Part shown: positions 1-5,512 of the stretch, piece by piece
How the letters are laid out: the number at the start of each line of letters is the position of its first letter
Position numbering within the stretch: position 1 is the stretch's first letter
Assembly (NCBI GenBank): GCA_028290125.1
Contig: JAQGKM010000122.1
Coordinates: 1 to 10,826, forward strand
Reading direction: 5' to 3'
Source: Hyphomicrobiales bacterium
Lineage (GTDB): Bacteria; Pseudomonadota; Alphaproteobacteria; Rhizobiales; Beijerinckiaceae
Length of the DNA: 10,826 nucleotides
Position numbers and translations under genes: made by a program
The notes under the pieces: generated by a model
The model's database searches: none
The model's input: only the letters and a program-made list of their open reading frames with translations
What the model was told of the DNA's origin: nothing

Positions 1-326
1 TTGCCTCCAAGGTCGCACTGTCGGACGGTTCCGTGGATGTGACCCGCGAAGTTGATGGCGGCCTGCAGACCGTCGGACTGAAGCTGCCTGCCATCGTCAC
101 GACGGACCTGCGCCTCAACGAGCCGCGCTACGCTTCGCTGCCCAACATCATGAAGGCGAAGAAGAAGCCGATCGACGAAAAGACGCCGGCAGACTACGGC
201 GTGGACGTTACGCCGCGCCTGAATGTTCTCAAGACCTCCGAGCCAGCTGGCCGCAAGGCTGGCGTGAAGGTCGCCGACGTCGCCGAACTCGTGTCGAAAC
301 TCAAGTCCGAAGCCGGGGTGCTGTGA
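1..326 (+). CDS. etfB: Electron transfer flavoprotein beta subunit, C-terminal part (5' end outside window)
   Basis: EtfB is the small subunit of the soluble ETF heterodimer, which takes electrons from acyl-CoA and related dehydrogenases and passes them to ETF-ubiquinone oxidoreductase; it binds AMP. The gene is cut by the window start. The first full codon is at 3 and about 107 C-terminal residues are visible, against roughly 249 for the whole family protein. The ETF-beta signature region is clear: VDGGLQTVGLKLPAIVT followed by DLRLNEPRYASLPNIMKAKK. This includes the conserved recognition loop (LNEPRY...MKAKKK) whose leucine docks onto partner dehydrogenases in studied ETFs. The stop TGA (324-326) shares its A with the ATG of etfA, so the two subunits are translationally coupled. 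The GTG at 33 is an internal valine codon, not a start. The identification is very secure. Confidence 0.95.
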   Translation, partial: ASKVALSDGSVDVTREVDGGLQTVGLKLPAIVTTDLRLNEPRYASLPNIMKAKKKPIDEKTPADYGVDVTPRLNVLKTSEPAGRKAGVKVADVAELVSKLKSEAGVL

Positions 327-1267
327 TGGCGACGCTTCTTCTCGCTGAAATCGCCAAGGGCGCGCTGAGCGACGCGACCGCCAAGACTCTCACGGCCGCC
401 AGCGCGCTCGGCGGCCCGATCCACGTGCTCGTCGCCGGGGCCGACACCGAGGCCGCCGCGCAAGCGGCTTCGCGCCTCGACGGCGTCGACAAGGTGCTGG
501 TCGCCAACGGCGGCGCCTTCGCCCACGGATTGGCCGAGCCCCTCGCCGCGCTGATCGTCCACCTGGCGCCCGCCTATGACACGATCGTCGGACCTGCGAC
601 TTCGACGGGCAAGAATGTCCTGCCGCGCGTCGCCGCGCTGCTCGATGTCATGCAGATCTCGGAAATCACCAAGGTGGTTTCGTCCGACACGTTCGAACGC
701 CCGATCTACGCCGGCAACGCGATCCAGACCGTGCAGTCCACTGACGGCACGAAGGTCATCACGGTCCGCACGGCCGCTTTCGCGGCGACCGGCGAAGGTG
801 GCACCGCCGCCATCGAGGCGGTCGGAGACTCCACGGACCCCGGCGTTTCGTCCTTCAAGGGCGAGGCTCTGGCGGTGTCGGACCGCCCGGAACTGACGTC
901 GGCGAAGATCATCATCTCGGGTGGTCGAGCCATGCAGAACGCCGAGAACTTCAAGACTTACATCGAGCCGATCGCCGACAAACTCGGCGCGGCCATGGGC
1001 GCCTCGCGCGCCGCCGTGGACGCCGGTTACGCGCCGAATGACTGGCAGGTCGGCCAGACCGGCAAGGTCGTGGCGCCGGATCTCTACATCGCGGTCGGCA
1101 TTTCGGGCGCGATCCAGCATCTCGCCGGCATGAAGGACTCCAAGGTCATCGTTGCGATCAACAAGGACGAGGACGCGCCCATCTTCCAGGTGGCCGACTA
1201 CGGGCTTGTCGGCGATCTCTTTACCATCCTGCCGGCGCTTGCCGACGAATTGGGCAAAGCTTCCTAA
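326..1267 (+). CDS. etfA: Electron transfer flavoprotein alpha subunit
   Basis: EtfA is the large, FAD-binding subunit of ETF, here 313 aa, which is normal for a bacterial EtfA. The N-terminal ETF domain (about residues 1-185) precedes the C-terminal FAD domain. The FAD domain contains GQTGKVVAPDLYIAVGISG and, over residues 253-279, the alpha-subunit signature LYIAVGISGAIQHLAG...VIVAIN, then KDEDAPIFQVADYGLVGDL. I chose the ATG at 326 because it overlaps the etfB stop (TGATG) and gives the usual start MATLLLAE; the GTG at 323 is one codon earlier and less likely. It lies between etfB and hbd, a common Rhizobiales order. A large open frame on the opposite strand (194-1342) is a GC-rich shadow. 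No missing key residue is seen. Confidence 0.97.
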   Translation: MATLLLAEIAKGALSDATAKTLTAASALGGPIHVLVAGADTEAAAQAASRLDGVDKVLVANGGAFAHGLAEPLAALIVHLAPAYDTIVGPATSTGKNVLPRVAALLDVMQISEITKVVSSDTFERPIYAGNAIQTVQSTDGTKVITVRTAAFAATGEGGTAAIEAVGDSTDPGVSSFKGEALAVSDRPELTSAKIIISGGRAMQNAENFKTYIEPIADKLGAAMGASRAAVDAGYAPNDWQVGQTGKVVAPDLYIAVGISGAIQHLAGMKDSKVIVAINKDEDAPIFQVADYGLVGDLFTILPALADELGKAS

Positions 1268-1341
1268 GGTTGGTCTGGACGCTGCGGCTGCATGGCCTAT
1301 GATCACAACCGAACAATAAAAATCCGAGTGACGGGATTTCA

Positions 1342-2223
1342 ATGAGCACGGACATTCGCAAACTTGGCGTGATCGGCGCCGGCCAGATGGGTAGCGGCAT
1401 CGCGCAGGTGTGCGCCCAGGCTGGCGTCGAGGTCATGCTCCACGACATTTCGGAAGACCGGATCAACGCGGGTCTGGCGACGATCAGCGGGAACCTGGCC
1501 AAGCTGCAGGCCAAGGAACAGATGAGCGACGCCGACCGGCACGCGATCATGGCTCTGATACAGCCTGCGCCGGCCTATGAATCCTTTGCCGACTGCGACA
1601 TCGTCAACGAGGCCGCCTCAGAGACCGAGGAGGTCAAGCGCAAGATCTTCATGCGGCTTTGTCCGGTTCTGAAGCCTGAAGCCCTGCTGGCCTCCAACAC
1701 CTCGTCGATCTCGATCACGCGTCTGGCGTCGGTGACCGACCGCCCGGAACGCTTCATCGGCATCCACTTCATGAACCCGGTCCCGCGCATGCAGCTCGTC
1801 GAGCTGATTCGTGGCATCGCGACAGATGACACCACCTTCGAGATCTCGCGCCGCCTGATCGCGCGTCTCGGCAAGACGTCGACGGTTTCGGAGGATTTTC
1901 CGGCCTTCATCGTCAACCGTATCCTGCTGCCGATGATCAACGAGGCGATCTACACGCTTTACGAGGGCGTCGGATCGGTCGAGGCGATCGACACCGCCAT
2001 GCGGCTCGGCGCGAACCACCCGATGGGACCGCTGCAGCTTGCCGATTTCATCGGTCTCGACACCTGCCTGTCGGTCATGCAGGTGCTTCACGAGGGCCTC
2101 GCGGACTCCAAGTACCGCCCCTGCCCGCTGCTCGTGAAATATGTCGAAGCCGGATGGCTCGGCCGCAAGACGCAGCGCGGTTTCTATGATTACCGCAGCG
2201 GCACTCCGGTCCCGACCCGCTAG
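1342..2223 (+). CDS. hbd: 3-hydroxybutyryl-CoA dehydrogenase (3-hydroxyacyl-CoA dehydrogenase family)
   Basis: This NAD(P)-dependent enzyme interconverts acetoacetyl-CoA and 3-hydroxybutyryl-CoA and related short chains in beta-oxidation and butyrate/PHB metabolism. It has 293 aa, normal for the single-function family. The Rossmann motif GAGQMG is at 12-17. Catalytic and substrate residues align with the human short-chain enzyme at the same spacing: S121 (SNTSS), H142 (IHFMNP), E154 (VELI) and N192 (VNR). The family signature DFPAFIVNRILLPMINEA is at 185-202 and NHPMGPLQLADFIGLD at 225-240. The gene starts 74 nt after etfA. The ribosome-binding site is weak (ACGGGA, 1331-1336) but no better in-frame start is seen. 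It probably shares the etf transcript, and the ETF next door would serve the acyl-CoA dehydrogenase step of the same pathway. The sequence does not separate hbd from paaH-like paralogues, so exact substrate is uncertain. Confidence 0.93.
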   Translation: MSTDIRKLGVIGAGQMGSGIAQVCAQAGVEVMLHDISEDRINAGLATISGNLAKLQAKEQMSDADRHAIMALIQPAPAYESFADCDIVNEAASETEEVKRKIFMRLCPVLKPEALLASNTSSISITRLASVTDRPERFIGIHFMNPVPRMQLVELIRGIATDDTTFEISRRLIARLGKTSTVSEDFPAFIVNRILLPMINEAIYTLYEGVGSVEAIDTAMRLGANHPMGPLQLADFIGLDTCLSVMQVLHEGLADSKYRPCPLLVKYVEAGWLGRKTQRGFYDYRSGTPVPTR

Positions 2224-2231
2224 GGCGTCTG

Positions 2232-2256
2232 CAAAGCGCCGCCCTGTGGCGCTTTG
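2232..2256 (+). terminator. Hairpin just after hbd, probable transcription terminator
   Basis: A perfect 9-bp stem, CAAAGCGCC (2232-2240) with GGCGCTTTG (2248-2256), encloses a 7-nt loop and begins 8 nt after the hbd stop codon. Placement and strength suit a terminator for etfB-etfA-hbd. It is followed by ACCCC rather than a T run, so it is not a classic intrinsic terminator and may act as a 3'-end stabilising hairpin or with Rho. Confidence 0.5.
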
Positions 2257-2287
2257 ACCCCCTGCTTCGGCAAGCGGCAAACAAGCC

Positions 2288-2317
2288 TTCACATTCCTGT
2301 CGTTTCGAAGTTACACT
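2288..2317 (+). promoter_or_regulatory. Candidate sigma-70-type promoter for the HNH gene
   Basis: TTCACA (2288-2293) and TACACT (2312-2317) are separated by 18 nt and each is a fair match to -35 and -10 hexamers. They lie after the hbd hairpin and about 64 nt before the HNH start. This is a pattern match only; many such matches arise by chance. Confidence 0.3.
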
Positions 2318-2380
2318 GTCGCATGCGTAGAGGCTTGGGTCCGTCGCGGATCTGGCCATAACCTGCGAGGGGTGTCCGGA

Positions 2381-2950
2381 TTGACGGTTCACTTCCAACC
2401 TGTGGTGTCGCCGGACGCGTGTCCGGCCTTGGTGCTCAACGCGGATTTTCGTCCGCTGAGCTATTACCCGCTCTCGCTCTGGTCCTGGCAGGATGCGATC
2501 AAGGCGGTGTTCCTCGATCGCGTGAACATCGTCTCGCAATATGACAAGACGGTCCGAAGTCCGAACTTCGAGATGCGTCTTCCCTCCGTCGTGTCCCTGA
2601 AAACCTACGTCAAGCCTTCACGCCAGCCGGCCTTTACACGCTTCAATGTGTTCCTGCGCGACCGCTTCTCCTGCCAGTATTGCGGCTCGCACGAAGACCT
2701 GACGTTCGATCATGTCATCCCCCGCTCGAAGGGCGGACTGACCACCTGGGAAAACGTCGTCGCCGCCTGCTCCGCCTGCAACTTGCGCAAGAGCGACCGG
2801 CTTCCGGACGAGGTCCACATGTGGCCCGCCCACAGGCCTTTCCAGCCCAGCGTCAACGATCTTCATCAGAACGGGCGTCTGTTTCCGCCCAATTACCTTC
2901 ACGACTCCTGGGTCGATTATCTCTATTGGGACTCCGTGCTCGAACCATAA
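2381..2950 (+). CDS. HNH endonuclease family protein
   Basis: This is a 189-aa protein with a C-terminal HNH (beta-beta-alpha-metal) nuclease module. The module reads FLRDRFSCQYCG, then LTFDHVIPRSKGG, WENVVAACSACNLRKSD. Visible residues are zinc-binding Cys98/Cys101 and Cys130/Cys133, the Asp110-His111 pair, Asn125 and Asn134. The first 90 residues (ALVLNADFRPLSYYPLSLW...) form a conserved N-terminal region found with this family in Alphaproteobacteria. I chose the TTG start at 2381 because GAGGGG at 2367-2372 sits 8 nt before it. The GTG at 2372 is in frame and would add three residues, but it overlaps that Shine-Dalgarno sequence. There is no methylase, specificity subunit, toxin partner or intron nearby, so it is not obviously restriction or homing; the substrate is unknown. 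Family call is firm, function open. Confidence 0.88.
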   Translation: MTVHFQPVVSPDACPALVLNADFRPLSYYPLSLWSWQDAIKAVFLDRVNIVSQYDKTVRSPNFEMRLPSVVSLKTYVKPSRQPAFTRFNVFLRDRFSCQYCGSHEDLTFDHVIPRSKGGLTTWENVVAACSACNLRKSDRLPDEVHMWPAHRPFQPSVNDLHQNGRLFPPNYLHDSWVDYLYWDSVLEP

Positions 2951-3008
2951 GCTGGATTTTGCAGGCCTTCCGCTAGGCGATCGCCGCGGCGCGCATTAGA
3001 TTGCCGAC

Positions 3009-3524
3009 ATGTTCGCGCGCCTCATCCTGACGGTCATCGGTCTCGCCTGCGCAAGCGCCGCGGCCCTCCTGTTCCTCCCGTTCGCCGTTCTCGTCGATCC
3101 GCTTGTGCAGGGCGCAGCGAGCCAGTTCCCTGCCGACCGCTGGATCGAGATCCTCGAAAGCCTGTTCCTCGAGGACGATCCGCAGGAGGCCGTCACCACG
3201 CTCGTCCAGTTGATCTGGACAGTCGGTATGCTTGTCTGCGTCGTACCGATCATCATCGTGGCGCTGGTCGGCGGCGTCGCGCGCGCACGATCGTTCTTGT
3301 TCTACGCAGGTCTGACGGGGGCCTTTGCGGCGGCCATGCCATGGGTGTTGCGCGCCAGCCGCTTCGCCGAACGAGGCGGGCAGATGTCCTCGGCTGAAGG
3401 CCATCTCACGCTGATCCTGTTTTTGACCGGCGTCGTCGCCGGCACGATCTATTGGCTGATCGCTGCGCGTGGCGATGGCAGCGTCGACCGCGCGGGATGG
3501 CTGTCAGGTCAAAAAAGGGGATAG
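3009..3524 (+). CDS. Unrecognised four-helix inner-membrane protein
   Basis: I do not recognise this 171-aa protein. It has four clear hydrophobic segments at about residues 5-29, 66-90, 95-114 and 131-152. The loop between the first two (30-65) is acidic and contains DRWIEILESLFLEDDPQEA; the loop between the third and fourth is short and charged (RASRFAERGGQ). The C-terminus is basic (GQKRG). No catalytic motif is visible. ATG 3009 is the first start after an in-frame stop (TAG, 2997-2999), but no good ribosome-binding site precedes it. It follows the HNH gene by 58 nt on the same strand and may share its transcript. Its last 16 bp overlap the 3' end of thpR, which runs the other way. Steady codon-like composition and a sensible membrane profile support a real gene. 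Confidence 0.75.
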   Translation: MFARLILTVIGLACASAAALLFLPFAVLVDPLVQGAASQFPADRWIEILESLFLEDDPQEAVTTLVQLIWTVGMLVCVVPIIIVALVGGVARARSFLFYAGLTGAFAAAMPWVLRASRFAERGGQMSSAEGHLTLILFLTGVVAGTIYWLIAARGDGSVDRAGWLSGQKRG

Positions 3525-4042
3525 GCGGCTTCGACGAGATAAGGGCCGCCACCAACGGAATCTCGCGCGGAATACAGGACGTAACGTTGCGCCGTAAATG
3601 TTCGCGCGGTGAAAAGTCCGCGGCTTCCAAGGTACAAGGCGACGTCCGACGCTGGTGTTCCTCGCAAGCGCGCAAGCGTGACATGCGGCGCGAATTTGCG
3701 TGGCTCAGGCGCAAGGCCGAGACGGCGCACGAGCCTCTCTTGCTCGGCCTGCAACTCCAGCAATGGCGCAGTCGGCTGCACACGGGCGATCAACGCACGG
3801 GGCTTGTCGCCGCCGAACGTCGCGAGATCGTCGATCGTGATCTGGCAGGGCTCGCGACGAAGATCGGCGAGCGATGAATCGATGTCGCGCGCCAATGCGT
3901 GATCGACGTCACCCATGAAGCGCAAGGTGATGTGGTAGTCGCTGGGCTCCATCCAGCGCGCGCCTGACAAACCGCCGCGCATCAGTGAAAGATCGAAGGC
4001 GATTTCCGGCGGAATCTCGAAGCCCGTGAACAAGCGGGGCAC
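3509..4042 (-). CDS. thpR: RNA 2',3'-cyclic phosphodiesterase / 2'-5' RNA ligase family protein
   Basis: ThpR (formerly LigT) belongs to the 2H phosphoesterase superfamily. Members open 2',3'-cyclic phosphates on RNA and can join tRNA halves through a 2'-5' bond in vitro; the cellular role is unsettled. The protein has 177 aa, close to the family norm. Both hallmark HxT motifs are present: HITLRF at H37/T39 and HVTLARL at H120/T122. The N-terminus MPRLFTGFEIPPEI is typical. I chose the GTG at 4042 because GGGAGG lies 5-6 nt upstream; an open frame continues to a TTG at 4081 but has no such support and adds 13 atypical residues. It is the second gene of a probable tesA-thpR transcript (39-nt gap). 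Its final 16 bp overlap the convergent membrane-protein gene. Confidence 0.9.
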   Translation of the reverse strand: MPRLFTGFEIPPEIAFDLSLMRGGLSGARWMEPSDYHITLRFMGDVDHALARDIDSSLADLRREPCQITIDDLATFGGDKPRALIARVQPTAPLLELQAEQERLVRRLGLAPEPRKFAPHVTLARLRGTPASDVALYLGSRGLFTARTFTAQRYVLYSARDSVGGGPYLVEAAYPLF

Positions 4043-4081
4043 GGCGCCCTCCCGTGTGCAAGCCGCGATGGCCGTCGGCAA

Positions 4082-4765
4082 TCAGCCTTGAGAGCCGGTC
4101 AGGAAGGTCTTGACCGCCGGAAGGATCGACCGGACCATCTGCTCCACGCCCGCCCGGTTGGGGTGCAGGCCATCTTCCAGCACGAGTGCGCGGTTTCCGG
4201 TCACGCCTTCGAGGAAGAACGGATAGAGCGGCACGTTGTGCTTGGCGGCGAGCGCCGGGAAGATCGCGTTGTACCTCACTCCGTAGTCGCGCCCCAGCGA
4301 CGGCGCGGCGAGCATGCCGGCCAGAAACACGCGGATGTTGCGGGCTTTGAGGCGCGTGATGATCTGGTCGAGCGACTCCTGCGTGCGGGCCGGATCCTGA
4401 CCGCGCAGCATGTCATTCGCGCCGAGTTCGAGGATGACCGCCTGGGTGCCGTCCGGCACGGCCCAGTCGAGTCTCTCCAGCCCGCCGCGCGATGTGTCGC
4501 CCGACACACCCGCATTTGCGACATCGACGTCGACGCCCGCCCCCCTCAACGCCTTTTCGAGAACCGCCGGAAAGGCGGCCTCCTGTGGCAACAGGTAGCC
4601 GGCGCTCAGGCTGTCGCCGAGCACCACGAGCTGGATGGGGCCGTTCGCCGCACCGGCTTGGGGGGCGCTCGCGGCCAGCAAGAAAAAGCCGATCACCGCC
4701 ACCGCCCAACTTCTCGCGAGCGAGAACTGACTTCTGGCGCATGCGTGCCCATATGATGCGTTCAC
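4082..4765 (-). CDS. tesA: Exported SGNH-family arylesterase / lysophospholipase L1-like (TesA)
   Basis: This is a GDSL/SGNH hydrolase related to E. coli TesA, a periplasmic thioesterase/lysophospholipase/arylesterase. All blocks are present, numbered from the GTG at 4765: GDSLSAGY with nucleophile Ser52, NAGVSGDTSRGG with Gly86, GANDMLRG with Asn117, and DGLHPNRAG with Asp198/His201. A signal peptide is evident: basic stretch (RSQFSLAR), hydrophobic core WAVAVIGFFLLAASA, and an Ala-rich site near 37-40. The frame stays open far upstream antisense to the ABC gene, but that extension is a shadow. The start is uncertain: GTG 4765 has GGCGGA just before it and gives 227 aa, while ATG 4804 would add 13 residues but has no ribosome-binding site and would leave only 3 bp to the divergent ybbA. 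It is transcribed away from ybbA-ybbP, as in E. coli, which suggests shared function. Confidence 0.9.
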   Translation of the reverse strand: MNASYGHACARSQFSLARSWAVAVIGFFLLAASAPQAGAANGPIQLVVLGDSLSAGYLLPQEAAFPAVLEKALRGAGVDVDVANAGVSGDTSRGGLERLDWAVPDGTQAVILELGANDMLRGQDPARTQESLDQIITRLKARNIRVFLAGMLAAPSLGRDYGVRYNAIFPALAAKHNVPLYPFFLEGVTGNRALVLEDGLHPNRAGVEQMVRSILPAVKTFLTGSQG

Positions 4766-4807
4766 TGTTCCGCCCTGTGCGGATGTCGATGCGAAAAGGT
4801 TCATGTG

Positions 4808-5512
4808 ATGCCGGCGAACGCCATTGAGTTGCGGGATGTTCAATTGAGTCTGGGGCGGGGACCCGCCCGTGTCCACATCCTCAAGGGAATTTCTCTCGAC
4901 ATCGCGAAGGGCGAGGCGGTTGGTCTTGTCGGTCCTTCGGGATCCGGAAAGTCGACTCTGCTGATGACCATGGCGGGGTTGGAGCGCCCGGATTCCGGCG
5001 CCGTTCGGATCGACGGACAGGAACTGGGCGGGCTCGACGAGGACAAGCTCGCGCAGTTTCGCGGCGCGCGCATCGGCATCGTCTTCCAGTCCTTTCACCT
5101 GATTCCGACCATGACGGCGCTCGAAAACGTCGCAGTGCCGCTCGAACTCTCGGGCGCGGCGGACCCATTCGGCCGCGCGGCGCACGAGCTGCAGCTGGTG
5201 GGCCTCGGCGATCGTCTCGGGCATTATCCTTCCCAGCTGTCCGGGGGTGAGCAGCAGCGCGTCGCATTGGCGCGGGCCATGGCGCCTGACCCCGCGATCC
5301 TGGTGGCCGACGAGCCGACGGGCAATCTCGATGAGACCACCGGTCGGAGCATCGTCGACCTGATCTTCCGCCTGAAGCGGGAGCGCGGCGCCACTCTCGT
5401 GCTGGTGACACATGATCCCGGGCTGGCCGCCTTGTGCGACAGGCAGGTTCGCCTCCGCTCGGGTGTCATCGAGCTCGAACAGCCGCAGGATGCGCTGGAG
5501 CCGGCGCGATGA
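4808..5512 (+). CDS. ybbA: ABC transporter ATP-binding protein, YbbA/LolD type
   Basis: This is the 234-aa ATPase of a type VII (MacB/LolCDE-like) ABC system. All nucleotide-binding elements are present: Walker A GPSGSGKST (42-50), Q-loop Gln94 (VFQSFHLIP), signature LSGGEQQRVALARA (144-157), Walker B ILVADEP with catalytic Glu169, D-loop NLD (173-175) and H-loop His202. ATG 4808 is preceded by AAAAGG with an 8-nt gap; the GTG at 4805 is one codon earlier and less likely. The stop overlaps the permease start (ATGA, 5509-5512), so the two are coupled. The divergent tesA-like neighbour and the large permease point to YbbA rather than LolD. Systems of this type generally transmit force to the periplasm rather than carry solutes across the membrane. 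Work on the E. coli counterpart links it to TesA in handling hydrophobic substrates (recalled, not checked). Confidence 0.92.
   Translation: MPANAIELRDVQLSLGRGPARVHILKGISLDIAKGEAVGLVGPSGSGKSTLLMTMAGLERPDSGAVRIDGQELGGLDEDKLAQFRGARIGIVFQSFHLIPTMTALENVAVPLELSGAADPFGRAAHELQLVGLGDRLGHYPSQLSGGEQQRVALARAMAPDPAILVADEPTGNLDETTGRSIVDLIFRLKRERGATLVLVTHDPGLAALCDRQVRLRSGVIELEQPQDALEPAR

Noticed and set aside
1270..1303. TATGAT (1298-1303) as a separate promoter for hbd
   Set aside because: No acceptable -35 at 16-18 nt; TTGGTC (1270-1275) is 22 nt away. Read-through from etfA is simpler.
194..1342. 382-codon open frame on the minus strand opposite etfA
   Set aside because: It is antisense to a certain gene, has no recognisable domain and is rich in Arg, Asp and Gly as expected for GC-rich shadow frames.
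2972..2989. GGCGATCGCC palindrome between the HNH and membrane-protein genes
   Set aside because: A 10-bp GC-rich palindrome is common by chance in such DNA and no T run or promoter element accompanies it.
4766..5413. Long N-terminal extension of the tesA frame, antisense to ybbA
   Set aside because: The signal peptide begins well inside the frame and the extension overlaps a certain ABC ATPase gene; it has no domain of its own.
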